A DNA stretch of 43,473 nucleotides from the NCBI RefSeq assembly GCF_003611735.1, contig NZ_RAWG01000044.1, positions 1-43,473 of the forward strand, written 5' to 3'. A program made the position numbers and the translations under genes. This stretch comes from Corallococcus sicarius. GTDB lineage: Bacteria; Myxococcota; Myxococcia; Myxococcales; Myxococcaceae. This document shows, piece after piece, positions 9,462 to 19,614 of this stretch (positions are counted from its first letter, which is position 1; each line of letters begins with the position of its first letter). The notes below the pieces were generated by a model. That model was given only the letters and a program-made list of their open reading frames with translations. It searched no databases and had not been told where the DNA came from.

Positions 9462-10634
9462 ATGACGACGCGGCGCCCTCGCGCGGAAGACTTCCTGGAG
9501 CTGGTGGAGCGCGGCCGGAGGGGCCGGCTGAAGCTCTACATCGGCTTCGCGGCGGGCGTGGGCAAGACGTTCCGCATGCTGGAGGAGGCGCACGCGCTCA
9601 AGCTGCGCGGCGTGGACGTGGTGCTGGGCTTCGTCGAGACGCACGGTCGTCCGGAGACGGAGGCGCTGGTGGCGGGACTGGAGCTCGTGCCCCGCCAGCG
9701 CAGCACCTACCGCGACGTCACGGTGGAGGAGATGGACCTGGACGCCGTCCTCGCGCGCAGGCCGCACGTGGCCATCGTGGACGAGCTGGCCCACACCAAC
9801 CTGCCCGTGTGCCGCAACCGCAAGCGCTACCAGGACGTGCAGGAGCTGCTGGCCGCGGGCATCAACGTCATTGGCGCCTTCAACGTGCAGCACCTGGAGA
9901 GCCTCAACGACCTGGTGGAGCGCAACACCGGCGTCACCGTCCGGGAGACCCTGCCCGACAGCTTCCTCAAGAACGCCGACCAGGTGGTGAACCTGGACCT
10001 CGCGGTGGAGGACCTGCACGAGCGGCTCAAGGCGGGAAAAATCTACGCGCCCGACAAGGTGCCGCACGCCCTGGAGCGCTTCTTCACCGGCGACAACCTC
10101 TCCACCCTGCGCGAACTGGCGCTGCGCGAGGTGGCGGAGAGCCTGGACCGCGCCACCACCGGCAAGCAGGCCCGCGCGGGCGAGGACCCGTCCCAGAAGG
10201 GAGCCGGAGGCGCCTGGGGCCGCGTGCTGGTGGCCCTCTCCAGCCAGCCGCCCCGCGCGGCGACGCTGCTGCGCCGGGGCTCGCGCATGGCGGGCCGCCT
10301 CAACACGGACTGGTTCGTGGTGTACGTGGAGACGCCGGGGGAAGCGCCCCACCTCATCGACGCGGAGGCCCAGCGCCACCTGCTGACGAACATCGAGAAG
10401 GCGAAGGAGCTGGGCGCGGAGGTGGTGCGCCTGCGCGCGAAGGACCCCGTGGCGGCGCTCCTGGACTTCGGCCGCTCGCACGGCGTGGGGCACATCATCA
10501 TCGGGCGCTCGACCCAGGCGAGGTGGCGCCAGCGGCTGGGCCTCACCGCGGACGCGCGCCTGCTGCGAGAGGGGGACGGCTTCGACATCCACGTCGTGTC
10601 CTTCGAAGTCCCGCATGAGGAGAAGCGCCCATGA
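9462..10634 (+). CDS. kdpD: Kinase-less KdpD: N-terminal KdpD domain plus universal-stress-protein domain
   Basis: A 390-residue cytoplasmic protein matching only the first part of KdpD (about 900 residues in E. coli). Residues 20-230 hold the KdpD sensor domain with Walker A (AAGVGKT, ending near residue 36), a Walker-B-like VAIVDELAHTN near 103-113 and RYQDVQELL. A USP-like domain follows at about 245-390, ending with GRSHGVGHIIIGRSTQ. The four membrane spans, GAF and histidine-kinase parts of full KdpD are absent. Its stop overlaps the start of a separate membrane histidine kinase by ATGA, so the functions appear split over two proteins. Short KdpD proteins are known from other bacteria such as cyanobacteria; the partnership with this kinase is inferred. 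Confidence 0.92.
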   Translation: MTTRRPRAEDFLELVERGRRGRLKLYIGFAAGVGKTFRMLEEAHALKLRGVDVVLGFVETHGRPETEALVAGLELVPRQRSTYRDVTVEEMDLDAVLARRPHVAIVDELAHTNLPVCRNRKRYQDVQELLAAGINVIGAFNVQHLESLNDLVERNTGVTVRETLPDSFLKNADQVVNLDLAVEDLHERLKAGKIYAPDKVPHALERFFTGDNLSTLRELALREVAESLDRATTGKQARAGEDPSQKGAGGAWGRVLVALSSQPPRAATLLRRGSRMAGRLNTDWFVVYVETPGEAPHLIDAEAQRHLLTNIEKAKELGAEVVRLRAKDPVAALLDFGRSHGVGHIIIGRSTQARWRQRLGLTADARLLREGDGFDIHVVSFEVPHEEKRP

Positions 10635-12490
10635 CGCTGCGCTCCCGCCTGCTGCTCGCTCAGGCGCCGCTGGTGCTGGCGCTGCTGCTGCTGGGCACGC
10701 TGGCCGTCGTCACCCTGGGGCGCGTGGGCCGCTCCGGGCAGCAGGTGCTGGAGGACAACTACCGCAGCGTGCTCGCCACCCAGCGCATCACCGAACACCT
10801 GGAGCGCATGGACAGTGCGGCCCTGTTCATCGTCGCGGGCGAGCGCGAGCGGGGACAGGCCCAGCAGGCCGCGCAGCGCCCTCCGCTGGAGTCGGAGCTG
10901 GCCACGCAGCAGGGCAACATCACCGAACCCGGCGAGGCGGAGGCGACGCAGCGGCTGCGCGCCGCGTGGACGCGCTACCAGTCCGCGTTCGACGCGTTCC
11001 TCCAGGAGCGTGACCCGGAGGCGTCCCGCGCGCGCTACTTCCAATCCCTCTCACCGGCCTTCCAGGCGGCGAAGGCGGCCGCGTCCGCCATCCTCGCGCT
11101 CAACCAGGACGCGATGGTGCACAAGAGCGACCGGCTGCGCCAGCAGAGCGGGCAGGTGAACACGCTGATGGTGCTGGCGGTGGCGGCGGCGCTGGGCTTC
11201 GGCCTCTTCTTCACCACGTCGCTGGTGCAGCGGGCGCTGCGGCCGGTGTCGGTGCTGTCGCAGGCGGTGCGCCGGCTGGGGCAGGGCGACGGCGAGGCGC
11301 GCGCGGTGGTGGAGGGTGGGGATGAGATCGCCTGGCTCGCCCGGGACTTCAACACCATGGCGGAGCGGCTGGGACAGTACCGGCGCAGCAGCCTGGGCGA
11401 ATTGCTCCAGGCGCAGGCGGTGTCCCAGGCGGCCATCGACAGCCTGCCGGACCCGGTGCTGGTGCTGGGCGCGGACGGCGGGCTGCTCAACGTGAACGCC
11501 GCGGCGGAGGCGGTGCTGCGGCTCAAGCTGGATGAAGGAGGGGACGCGCTGGGCCGCGTGGAGCCGGAGGTGCGCGCGGTGCTGGAGCGCGTGCGCGCGC
11601 ACGTCGTGGGCGGCCGGGGCGCCTACCAGCCCCGGGGCTACGAGGAGGCGGTGCGCGTGGAGGCCTCCCCGGAGGGCGGCCGGTGGCTCTTGCCGCGCGG
11701 CAGCCCGGTGCACGGCGAGACGGGGGAGGTGGTGGGCGCCACGCTCATCCTCCAGGACGTGACGCGGCTGCGGCGCTTCGACGAGCTGAAGAACGACCTG
11801 GTGGCCACGGTGGCGCACGAGTTCCGCACGCCGCTGACGTCCCTGCGCATGGCCATCCACCTGGTGGCCGAGGGCGTCGTGGGCCCGGTGACGGAGAAGC
11901 AGGCGGACCTGCTCTTCGCGGCGCGCGAGGACTGCGAGCGGTTGCAGGGCATCGTGGACGACCTGCTGGACCTGTCGCGCATCCAGTCCGGCCAGCTCCA
12001 GCTGGACCTGCGCGAGGTGCGCACGGAGGACCTGATGGAGCACGCGCTGGACGCCTGGCGCACGGTGGCCGAGGACCGCGGCGTGCGCCTGTCCCATTCC
12101 CTGTCGCAGGACGTGGAGACGGTGCGCGTGGATCCGGACCGGCTTCACCTGGTGCTGGGCAACCTCGTGGGCAACGGCGTGAAGCACACGCCCCGCGACG
12201 GCGAGGTGGCGGTGCGCGTGCTGCGCGACGGCGCCCTCGTGCGCTTCGAGGTGCGCGACACCGGCGAGGGCATCCCCGCCCAGGAGCAGGCGCGCATCTT
12301 CGAGAAGTTCTACCGCGCGCCGGGCGCACCCCCGGGCGGCGCGGGATTGGGGCTGTCCATCGCGCGCGACATCGTCCAGGCGCACGGCGGCGAGCTGGGC
12401 GTGGTGAGCACTCCGGGCCAGGGCAGCACCTTCTGGTTCACCCTCCCGCAGCCCACGCCGCAGTCCATGCCGGAGCCTGCTGGGGACTGA
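10631..12490 (+). CDS. Membrane sensor histidine kinase (HAMP-PAS-HisKA-HATPase) of the kdp operon
   Basis: A 619-residue kinase. The first span is at about 8-28, followed by a 150-residue helical periplasmic domain of four-helix-bundle style and a second span at 178-198. HAMP covers about 198-250, PAS about 262-380, the HisKA box has the phospho-accepting H396 (AHEFRTPLTSLR), and the ATPase domain includes NLVGNGVKHT, DTGEGIP and GAGLGLSIA. It overlaps the KdpD-like gene by ATGA and is the last gene of the operon, so it probably supplies the kinase missing from KdpD. The likely partner is the NtrC-type regulator at 13108-14445. The periplasmic domain bears no resemblance to the KdpD membrane sensor. 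Confidence 0.92.
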   Translation: MTLRSRLLLAQAPLVLALLLLGTLAVVTLGRVGRSGQQVLEDNYRSVLATQRITEHLERMDSAALFIVAGERERGQAQQAAQRPPLESELATQQGNITEPGEAEATQRLRAAWTRYQSAFDAFLQERDPEASRARYFQSLSPAFQAAKAAASAILALNQDAMVHKSDRLRQQSGQVNTLMVLAVAAALGFGLFFTTSLVQRALRPVSVLSQAVRRLGQGDGEARAVVEGGDEIAWLARDFNTMAERLGQYRRSSLGELLQAQAVSQAAIDSLPDPVLVLGADGGLLNVNAAAEAVLRLKLDEGGDALGRVEPEVRAVLERVRAHVVGGRGAYQPRGYEEAVRVEASPEGGRWLLPRGSPVHGETGEVVGATLILQDVTRLRRFDELKNDLVATVAHEFRTPLTSLRMAIHLVAEGVVGPVTEKQADLLFAAREDCERLQGIVDDLLDLSRIQSGQLQLDLREVRTEDLMEHALDAWRTVAEDRGVRLSHSLSQDVETVRVDPDRLHLVLGNLVGNGVKHTPRDGEVAVRVLRDGALVRFEVRDTGEGIPAQEQARIFEKFYRAPGAPPGGAGLGLSIARDIVQAHGGELGVVSTPGQGSTFWFTLPQPTPQSMPEPAGD

Positions 12491-12497
12491 CGGACGA

Positions 12498-12514
12498 CCG
12501 CCGCGTCACGGCGG
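12498..12514. terminator. Short GC stem-loop between convergent genes
   Basis: CCGCCG-CGTCA-CGGCGG forms a 6-bp all-GC stem with a 5-base loop. It begins 8 bases after the kdp-operon kinase stop codon and includes the stop codon of the convergent hemerythrin gene. There is no T-run, so termination efficiency is doubtful. Confidence 0.35.
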
Positions 12515-12967
12515 CGCGACCACCTCCAGATGGCGCCGCGCTTCCTGGCGCGCGTCGGAGGCGGAGCGGGCCAGCTCCGTGCTGGACAGGCCGAACGCTG
12601 CTTCGTCCATCTTCCGGAGCCGGGGAAACACGTCCCGCTCCTCCTCCGTCAGGTGGTGCGCCACCACGGCCTCCAGCTGCCGCACCGTGGCCTCCCTGCG
12701 GCGCACGTCCCAGCAGGCGTGCATCAGCTCGGAGAGCAGCTGGGTCATCTCCCCATGCTCCTCCACCGCGAAGTCGATGCGCGGGCCGTGGACGACGCCG
12801 CGGGCGACCGGGTACACCCAGCGCTCCTCGAGGGTGCTGTGCAGCGTGAGAGCTTCGGCCAGCCGCACGCACAGCTCCGGCCGCTCGTCATCGGGAGCCG
12901 CGCGGTAGGCCTCGAAGAGGGCCTCGAGGTCGCGGTGCTGCTGGATGAGCACGTCGATGATGTCCAT
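12506..12967 (-). CDS. Hemerythrin-domain protein
   Basis: A 153-residue four-helix-bundle protein with the ligand pattern of hemerythrin HHE domains: H11, H43 with E47, H71, H104/H105 and E109 (EEHGEM, AHHLTEEERDVFP). Such proteins bind a diiron centre and serve in oxygen, nitric oxide or iron handling. It has no signal peptide, so it should be cytoplasmic. It is convergent with the kdp-operon kinase and 140 bases downstream of the sigma54-type regulator on the same strand, which suggests possible co-transcription with the regulator. Its exact role is not evident. Confidence 0.88.
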   Translation of the reverse strand: MDIIDVLIQQHRDLEALFEAYRAAPDDERPELCVRLAEALTLHSTLEERWVYPVARGVVHGPRIDFAVEEHGEMTQLLSELMHACWDVRRREATVRQLEAVVAHHLTEEERDVFPRLRKMDEAAFGLSSTELARSASDARQEARRHLEVVAPP

Positions 12968-13107
12968 GCGCCCCCCTGCCTGGGCCCCCGGAGTGGTGGC
13001 CCTTTCGCAGGGTCCTCACGCGCGCGTGCGGGTGCAATCCCCACGCAGGAGGCCGTACCCCTGAGCGCCCCGTCCTCCAGGGCCGGGCGGGCGTGGAGGA
13101 GGGGGGC

Positions 13108-14445
<1,338 letters not shown>

Positions 14446-14517
14446 GGGGCGCTCCATGGCCTCGGGTCCGGTACGGACTTCCATGGGGACAGTCTAAGAG
14501 CGCGCCCGGAGCGCGCT

Positions 14518-14533
14518 TGCAAGGTGCAACCCC
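14518..14533 (-). promoter_or_regulatory. Candidate -24/-12 (sigma54) promoter of the NtrC-type regulator
   Basis: On the minus strand the sequence reads GGGGTTGCACCTTGCA. The invariant GG of the -24 element and the TTGCA of the -12 element are correctly spaced, but the middle bases of the -24 box (CAC) do not match. Transcription would begin near 14507, upstream of all candidate starts. The same bases form the inverted repeat TTGCA-AGG-TGCAA on the plus strand, which could instead be an operator. The call rests on one imperfect match. Confidence 0.35.
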
Positions 14534-14600
14534 GGGCCGGCTGGTGTCTGCTGCGGGACGGCCGTGCGGACTGGCACGCGCCGTGGATGGAATGGAGCCC

Positions 14601-14975
14601 ATGCGCAACGACGGAACGCCGCCCGGTGAAGGGGGAGAGGACAACATCTTCGCGAAGGAGCTGGCGCCCGCGCCCGACCGCTGGGTGCGCCGGGGCACGT
14701 GGATTGGCGCCGTCCTGCTGCTGCTCATCGGCGTCTTCCTGTGGCTGCAGGGCGGGGAGAACCGCGCGCTGAACGCGCTCGCGCCCTCGCAGCGACAGGC
14801 CCTGTTCCAGGAGACGCACGATGAGTTCCAGGAGCTGTGCGTGCTGCTCGACGGCGGCACCACGCGCTTTCCCAAGCGGTGCACCAAGCACGCGGACTTC
14901 CTCGCCCGCTTCGCCGAGTGCGACGACGTGTGCAAGCGGGAGATCCAACCCTTCCTCAGCCCGCCCGCACGCTGA
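14601..14975 (+). CDS. Small single-span membrane protein of unknown function
   Basis: A 124-residue protein: a charged cytoplasmic N-terminus (about 35 residues), one membrane span (GTWIGAVLLLLIGVFLWLQ), then a C-terminal domain of about 75 residues presumably in the periplasm. It has four cysteines (ELCVLL, KRCTKH, ECDDVCKR) that could pair. The start at 14601 is chosen for GGAG 4 bases upstream; 14592 is an in-frame alternative. It is divergent from the NtrC-type regulator. No family is recognised. Confidence 0.6.
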   Translation: MRNDGTPPGEGGEDNIFAKELAPAPDRWVRRGTWIGAVLLLLIGVFLWLQGGENRALNALAPSQRQALFQETHDEFQELCVLLDGGTTRFPKRCTKHADFLARFAECDDVCKREIQPFLSPPAR

Positions 14976-15313
14976 GTCTCTCCTGGATTCCTGATCGCAC
15001 CGCCATGTGCGCCCGCCGCCTACGTCAGACGTGAGGCGTCCTGCGCGCCAGGTCCCACCTGACAGGGCAAGGTGTCCCACCCCACCCTGCGGGGCAGGTC
15101 AGACCCGCTTCCAAGATATTTCAAGGGTCGCGGGCTTGAGTCGGGGGGAGAGGTGTTGTCTATCCTACGGGCCTCGGCGGAGCCTCGACTGCTGGGGGGG
15201 CCCGTGCGGGCCGCGGAAGGATGAGCGACAATGACTTGGCGCAGCAGGCCCTGCGGGGCTCCACGACCGCGCTTCATCGGGATGACTGACGTGGGGTTGC
15301 GAGGGGGTGTGCG
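14976..15313. other. Intergenic region ahead of the chemoreceptor gene
   Basis: About 340 bases with no gene that can be supported. The right half carries a possible promoter (15136-15166) and then a long G-rich leader running into the chemoreceptor start. Open frames here lack codon bias. Confidence 0.5.
15136..15166 (+). promoter_or_regulatory. Possible sigma70-type promoter for the chemoreceptor gene
   Basis: TTGAGT at 15136-15141 and TATCCT at 15161-15166 stand 19 bases apart, slightly long for a housekeeping promoter. The leader to the ATG at 15314 would be about 140 bases. Identified by eye only. Confidence 0.3.
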
Positions 15314-16906
15314 ATGGCGTTGAGACTCAAGCAGAAGATGATGGTGCTGCCGGTGGTGGCCGCGGTGTTCCTGGTGGCCATCGTGGCGGTGACGGTGGTG
15401 TTGGGCTCGCGCACGCGGAACGTGTCGGAGCGCATCGGTTCCAGCCTGGCTCCGTCGGTGAGCCTGTCGCAGACGGCGCGCGCGGGCTTCGCGACCCTGC
15501 ACCAGGACGTGGGCGACGCGGTGGCGTTGCACGCGGTGCAGCAGCAGTCGCTGGACGCGCAGGTGAAGGAGCTCCAGGCGGGGCTCAAGGCGCTGCGCGC
15601 CCTTCCGGACGTGGACCCGACCGCGGTGGAGGCGGTGGAGGCGGCCTTCACGACCTACTGGCAGGAGGCGACGCGCGTGGTGGCGCTGGCCTCCCGCAAC
15701 GACGCGGCCGCGGAGGCGGCGCTGGCGAAGCTGGGGTCGGCGCACAAGACGGTGCACGACCGGCTGGAGTCGGTGACGGCGCAGCAGGAGGCCGCGCAGC
15801 GCGAGGCCTTCATGGAGGTGTCGTCGCTGCACCGCTCCACGCTGACGTGGGTGCTGCTGCTGTCGGTGGTGTGCATGGCCGCGCTCGCGGCGCTGATGGT
15901 GTGGCTGCTGCGGGAAGTGACGCAGCCCCTGGCGCGGCTGACGGAGTCGGCGACGCGCATCGCGCGGGACGGTGACCTGACGCAGCTCATCGACACCAGC
16001 TCCCAGGATGAGGTGGGGGAGCTGGCGCGCAGCATCCAGACGCTGCAACAGCGGCTGCGCTCGGTGCCGGGCACGCTGCACGCGGTGGTGACGGAGCTGA
16101 CGGCGGCGGCGTCGCGGCTGAACGCGGCGAGCCACGAGCAGCTCAACTTCCTGACCAACCAGTCCCGCAGCCTCACGGAGGCCAGCTCCACCATCGCGGA
16201 GATCGCCCAGACGTCGGGCATGGCGGCCAGCCGCGCGGAGATGGTGCTGAAGGTCGCGGCGCAGGCGGACGCGTTCAGCTCCTCCGGGCAGGTGTCCATC
16301 GAGCGGAGCGCGGAGGGGCTGCAGCAGATCCGCCAGCGGGTGGGCGCGCTCGTGGGCAGCATCGGGCACCTGTCCGAGCAGGCGGTGCACGCCGGTGAAA
16401 TCATCGGCAGCGTGAAGGACCTGGCGGACCAGTCCAACGTGCTGGCGCTGAACGCGGCCATCGAGGCGGCGCGGGCCGGCGAAGAGGGCCGGGGCTTCGC
16501 GGTGGTGGCCAAGGAGATGCGGGCGCTCAGCGGGCAGTCGCTCCAGAGCACGCAGCGCATCGGGAAGATCCTCCTGGAGATCAACCAGGCCATCCGCCAG
16601 ACGGTGGGCATCGCGGAGGGGGACAGCCAGAAGATGGAGGAGGGCATCGAGCAGGTGCTCGCCTCCGCGACGACGCTCAAGGACATCACCCAGGTGGTGC
16701 AGGAGAGCAGCCAGGCCGCGCGGCAGATCGTCGCCTCGGTGACCCAGCAGAACGCGGGCATCACGCAGATGACGGAAGTGGTGACGCAGCTGTCGGAGAT
16801 GATGAGCGACGTGGTGATGGCCACCAGCAACGCCGAAGAGGCGGTGGGGCAGATCAACGCCTCGCTGGGCAAGCTCCAGGAGCTGTCCACCTCGTTCCGC
16901 GTCTAG
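15314..16906 (+). CDS. Methyl-accepting chemotaxis protein
   Basis: A 530-residue transmembrane chemoreceptor. The first span is at about 10-31, followed by a helical periplasmic sensing domain of roughly 145 residues and a second span at about 178-200. A HAMP domain follows ([24 protein letters not shown]). The long antiparallel signalling coiled coil has the conserved tip around [20 protein letters not shown] and [12 protein letters not shown]. No CheR-binding pentapeptide is seen at the C-terminus (ending STSFRV). It should feed a CheA/CheW complex, but no che genes are in the window, so it is an orphan receptor here. The sensed ligand is unknown. Confidence 0.93.
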   Translation: MALRLKQKMMVLPVVAAVFLVAIVAVTVVLGSRTRNVSERIGSSLAPSVSLSQTARAGFATLHQDVGDAVALHAVQQQSLDAQVKELQAGLKALRALPDVDPTAVEAVEAAFTTYWQEATRVVALASRNDAAAEAALAKLGSAHKTVHDRLESVTAQQEAAQREAFMEVSSLHRSTLTWVLLLSVVCMAALAALMVWLLREVTQPLARLTESATRIARDGDLTQLIDTSSQDEVGELARSIQTLQQRLRSVPGTLHAVVTELTAAASRLNAASHEQLNFLTNQSRSLTEASSTIAEIAQTSGMAASRAEMVLKVAAQADAFSSSGQVSIERSAEGLQQIRQRVGALVGSIGHLSEQAVHAGEIIGSVKDLADQSNVLALNAAIEAARAGEEGRGFAVVAKEMRALSGQSLQSTQRIGKILLEINQAIRQTVGIAEGDSQKMEEGIEQVLASATTLKDITQVVQESSQAARQIVASVTQQNAGITQMTEVVTQLSEMMSDVVMATSNAEEAVGQINASLGKLQELSTSFRV

Positions 16907-16937
16907 CGCCCCGTCGCACGGCGCCAGCAGGGCCCAC

Positions 16938-16966
16938 GGGCCGTCCCGGATGCACCGGGGCGGCCC
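16938..16966. terminator. Bidirectional terminator-like stem-loop
   Basis: A 12-bp GC-rich stem (GGGCCGTCCCGG with CCGGGGCGGCCC, one T-G wobble) encloses a 5-base loop. It sits between the convergent chemoreceptor and formate-tetrahydrofolate ligase genes. No T-run follows on either strand. Confidence 0.55.
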
Positions 16967-16991
16967 GCTGTGCTTCGGGGTGCTTCGGTCC

Positions 16992-18644
16992 CTACTCGCC
17001 CTGCATCAGGCCGGTGATGCGGCCATCCGGGTGGACGGTGACGCGCCTCGCGGCGGGCTCGCGGGGCAGGCCCGGCATGGTGAGCAGCTCGCCGGTGAGC
17101 GCGACGAGGAAGCCCGCGCCCGCGGACAGGCGCACCTCGCGCACCGTCAACGTGAAGCCCCGGGGCCGGCCCGTCTTCGTCGGATCATCCGACAGCGACA
17201 GGTGCGTCTTCGCCATGCACACCGGCAGCTCCGCGCCGCCCAGCGCGCGCGCCGTCTCCAGGTCCTTGCGCGCCCCTGGCGTGAAGGCCACGTCGTCCGC
17301 GCCGTACACCGTGCGCGCGATGGCGCGGATCTTCTCCTCCGGTGACTGCTCCAGCGAGTAGAGGAAGCGCGGCTTGGGGGGCGCCGCGTCCGTCGCGTCC
17401 AGCATCGCGAGCACCGTGTCCGCCAGCTCCAGCGAACCCTCGCCGCCCTTGGTGAAGCCGTCGCACACCGCGATGCCCACGCCGCGCGCCTTCGCGAACG
17501 CGCGCAGCTCGTCCAGCTCCGCCGCCGTGTCCTGGGGGAAGCGGTTCACGCACAGCACCGCCGGCAGGCCGAACGCGGCCACCGACTCCAGGTGCTTCTC
17601 CAGGTGGTCGAAGCCGCGCAGCAGCGCGTCCCGGTCCGGCTCCGCCACCTGCGCGGGAGCGGCTCCGCCGTGGTGCTTGAGCGCGCGCAGCGTCACCACC
17701 AGCATCACGCCCCGGGGCCACACGCCCGCGCCGCGGCACTTGATGTCCAGGAACTTCTCCGCGCCCAGGTCGAAGCCGAAGCCCGCTTCCGTCACGACCT
17801 CGTCCGCGTACGCCAGCGCCAGGCGCGTGCCCATGACGGAGGAGCAGCCGTGCGCGATGTTGCCGAAGGGCCCCGCGTGCACGATGGCCGGACCACCCTC
17901 GCGCGTCTGGGCGAGGTTCGGCATCAGCGCGTCCTTGAGCAGCGCCACCATGGACGCCGCCGCGTTCACGTCGTTGGCGCGCACGGGCGAGCCGTCCGGC
18001 GCCTGTCCCACGACGATGCGCCCCAGCCGCGCCTCCAGGTCCTTGAGGCTCTCCGACAGGGCGAGGATGGCCATCACCTCGCTGGCGGCGGTGATGTCGA
18101 AGGACGTCTCGCGCGGGACGCCGTGCGCCTTGCCGCCCAGCCCCACGATGACGTTGCGCAGGAACCGGTCGTTCATGTCCATGGCGCGGCGCCAGCGCAC
18201 CTTGGTGCCCTCCAGCACCACCGGGTGGCCGTAGTACACGGCGTTGTCCACCAGGGCGGACAGCAGGTTGTGGGCGCTGGTGATGGCGTGCAGGTCGCCG
18301 GTGAAGTGCAGGTTGATGTCCGCCGCGGGCTCCAGGCTGGCCACGCCGCCGCCGGTGCCACCGCCCTTCACGCCGAAGACGGGGCCCAGGGACGGCTCGC
18401 GCAGCGCCGCCACGGCCTTGCGGCCCCGCTGGCGCAGGCCCATGGCGAGCGCCACGGACATGGTCGTCTTGCCCTCGCCCGGGGGCGTGGGGTTGATGGC
18501 GGAGACCAGGACCATGCGGCCCTGGCGCGAGCTGCGGCCCAGGGCGTCCAGGGACACCTTGGCGCGGTCGCGGCCCCACGGGAGGACGTCTTCCGGCGCG
18601 AGGCCCAGCTCGGCGCCGACTTCGGCAATGGGACGGAGCGTCAT
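16992..18644 (-). CDS. fhs: Formate--tetrahydrofolate ligase
   Basis: A 550-residue cytoplasmic enzyme that makes 10-formyltetrahydrofolate from formate, ATP and tetrahydrofolate, feeding one-carbon metabolism and purine synthesis. The ATP-binding loop NPTPPGEGKTT is at about 51-61. Other family segments are GGVASLEPAADINLHFTGDLHAI, RNVIVGLGGKAHGVPRE, GGPAIVHAGPFGNIAHGCSS and MTLRPIAEVG at the N-terminus. Length is normal for the family. It is convergent with the chemoreceptor and divergent from the coiled-coil protein gene; no companion folD is present nearby. Confidence 0.97.
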   Translation of the reverse strand: MTLRPIAEVGAELGLAPEDVLPWGRDRAKVSLDALGRSSRQGRMVLVSAINPTPPGEGKTTMSVALAMGLRQRGRKAVAALREPSLGPVFGVKGGGTGGGVASLEPAADINLHFTGDLHAITSAHNLLSALVDNAVYYGHPVVLEGTKVRWRRAMDMNDRFLRNVIVGLGGKAHGVPRETSFDITAASEVMAILALSESLKDLEARLGRIVVGQAPDGSPVRANDVNAAASMVALLKDALMPNLAQTREGGPAIVHAGPFGNIAHGCSSVMGTRLALAYADEVVTEAGFGFDLGAEKFLDIKCRGAGVWPRGVMLVVTLRALKHHGGAAPAQVAEPDRDALLRGFDHLEKHLESVAAFGLPAVLCVNRFPQDTAAELDELRAFAKARGVGIAVCDGFTKGGEGSLELADTVLAMLDATDAAPPKPRFLYSLEQSPEEKIRAIARTVYGADDVAFTPGARKDLETARALGGAELPVCMAKTHLSLSDDPTKTGRPRGFTLTVREVRLSAGAGFLVALTGELLTMPGLPREPAARRVTVHPDGRITGLMQGE

Positions 18645-18822
18645 GGCGCGGGACTCTCCGCGTCCCGCCGGGCGAGGTCAACGCTCGTGAGGCGCGAGAG
18701 CAGGCAGGCACGCAGGCCAGGAAGGTTCCCCGGGAGGCGTGCGGGTGGGAGGATGACGGCGCGGGACGCAGACCGGGAGCGCGGTGGAATAGGCGGCCGG
18801 GACTTCCGTCAGAAGGAACATC

Positions 18823-19611
18823 ATGAATCGCATTCTCGGCATCGCATCGGTGGGGTTGGCTTCGGTGGCGCTGGGCGTGGCCCTGTGGGGGCCCGGCCGG
18901 ACGGAGGCTCCGGCGGCGGAAGAGGCGCCCCGGGCACAGGACGCGTCGGCGGACGTCCGGGCGCTCCAGACGCGCGTGAAGGCCCTGGAGGAGACCGTGC
19001 AGCTGCTGTCGCGGCGGCTGATGGCCTTCGAGCAGCAGCCCGGCACGGCCGGCGCCGGCGCCGGTCCTGCGCCCGCGGGCCTGGAGGCGGAGGTGGCGAA
19101 GCTGCGCGAGGAGGTGCGCGGCGTGATGGTGGGCGAGGCGCTGAGCACCGACAGCGGCAAGGCGACGCTGAAGGAGATGCTGCGCTCGGTGCAGGACGAG
19201 CAGCGCAACGAGCAGCGCCAGCAGTGGCAGCAGCAGATCGACCAGATGCGGTCGCAGGCGGAGGCGGAACGCAGCGAGCGCCTCAAGACGTTCATCTCCG
19301 ACGCGAAGCTCTCCTACAGCCAGGAGCAGGAGCTGACGAAGCAGCTCAAGGCCGAGGACGCGAAGCGCCAGGAGCTGATGGCGAACCTGAACGGCGGCGG
19401 CGCGGGTCAGGGCCGGGACACCCGCCGGCAGATGCGCGACCTGCGCACGCAGACCGACCAGGAGATGCAGAAGGTCCTCAGCGCGGATCAGCTGACGAAG
19501 TACCAGGAGATGCGTCGTGAAGACGCCAGCCCCCGCGGCGGTGGTCCCCGCGGTGGCCCTGTCGGTGGTGCCGGTGGCGGCTGGGAAGCGCGCGGCGCGG
19601 CCGGGCAGTAG
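18823..19611 (+). CDS. Exported Gln-rich coiled-coil protein of unknown function
   Basis: A 262-residue protein with an N-terminal signal or anchor (MNRILGIASVGLASVALGVALWG). A first coiled coil (VRALQTRVKALEETVQLLSRRLMAF) is followed by an Ala/Gly/Pro linker. A long charged helical region rich in Gln, Glu and Arg comes next (about 125-220; for example EQRNEQRQQWQQQIDQMRSQ), and the protein ends in a Gly-rich tail (GGGPRGGPVGGAGGG). AAGGAA stands just ahead of the ATG. The helical part, ending in SADQLTKYQEMR, resembles periplasmic Spy/CpxP-like or LTXXQ-type helical proteins, but the match is only in style. It is convergent with the next gene with 3 bases between. Confidence 0.7.
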   Translation: MNRILGIASVGLASVALGVALWGPGRTEAPAAEEAPRAQDASADVRALQTRVKALEETVQLLSRRLMAFEQQPGTAGAGAGPAPAGLEAEVAKLREEVRGVMVGEALSTDSGKATLKEMLRSVQDEQRNEQRQQWQQQIDQMRSQAEAERSERLKTFISDAKLSYSQEQELTKQLKAEDAKRQELMANLNGGGAGQGRDTRRQMRDLRTQTDQEMQKVLSADQLTKYQEMRREDASPRGGGPRGGPVGGAGGGWEARGAAGQ

Positions 19612-19614
19612 CGG

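Noticed and set aside
14571-14591. TGGCACG as the -24 box of a sigma54 promoter for the small membrane protein
   Set aside because: The -12 position reads GTGGA instead of TTGCA.
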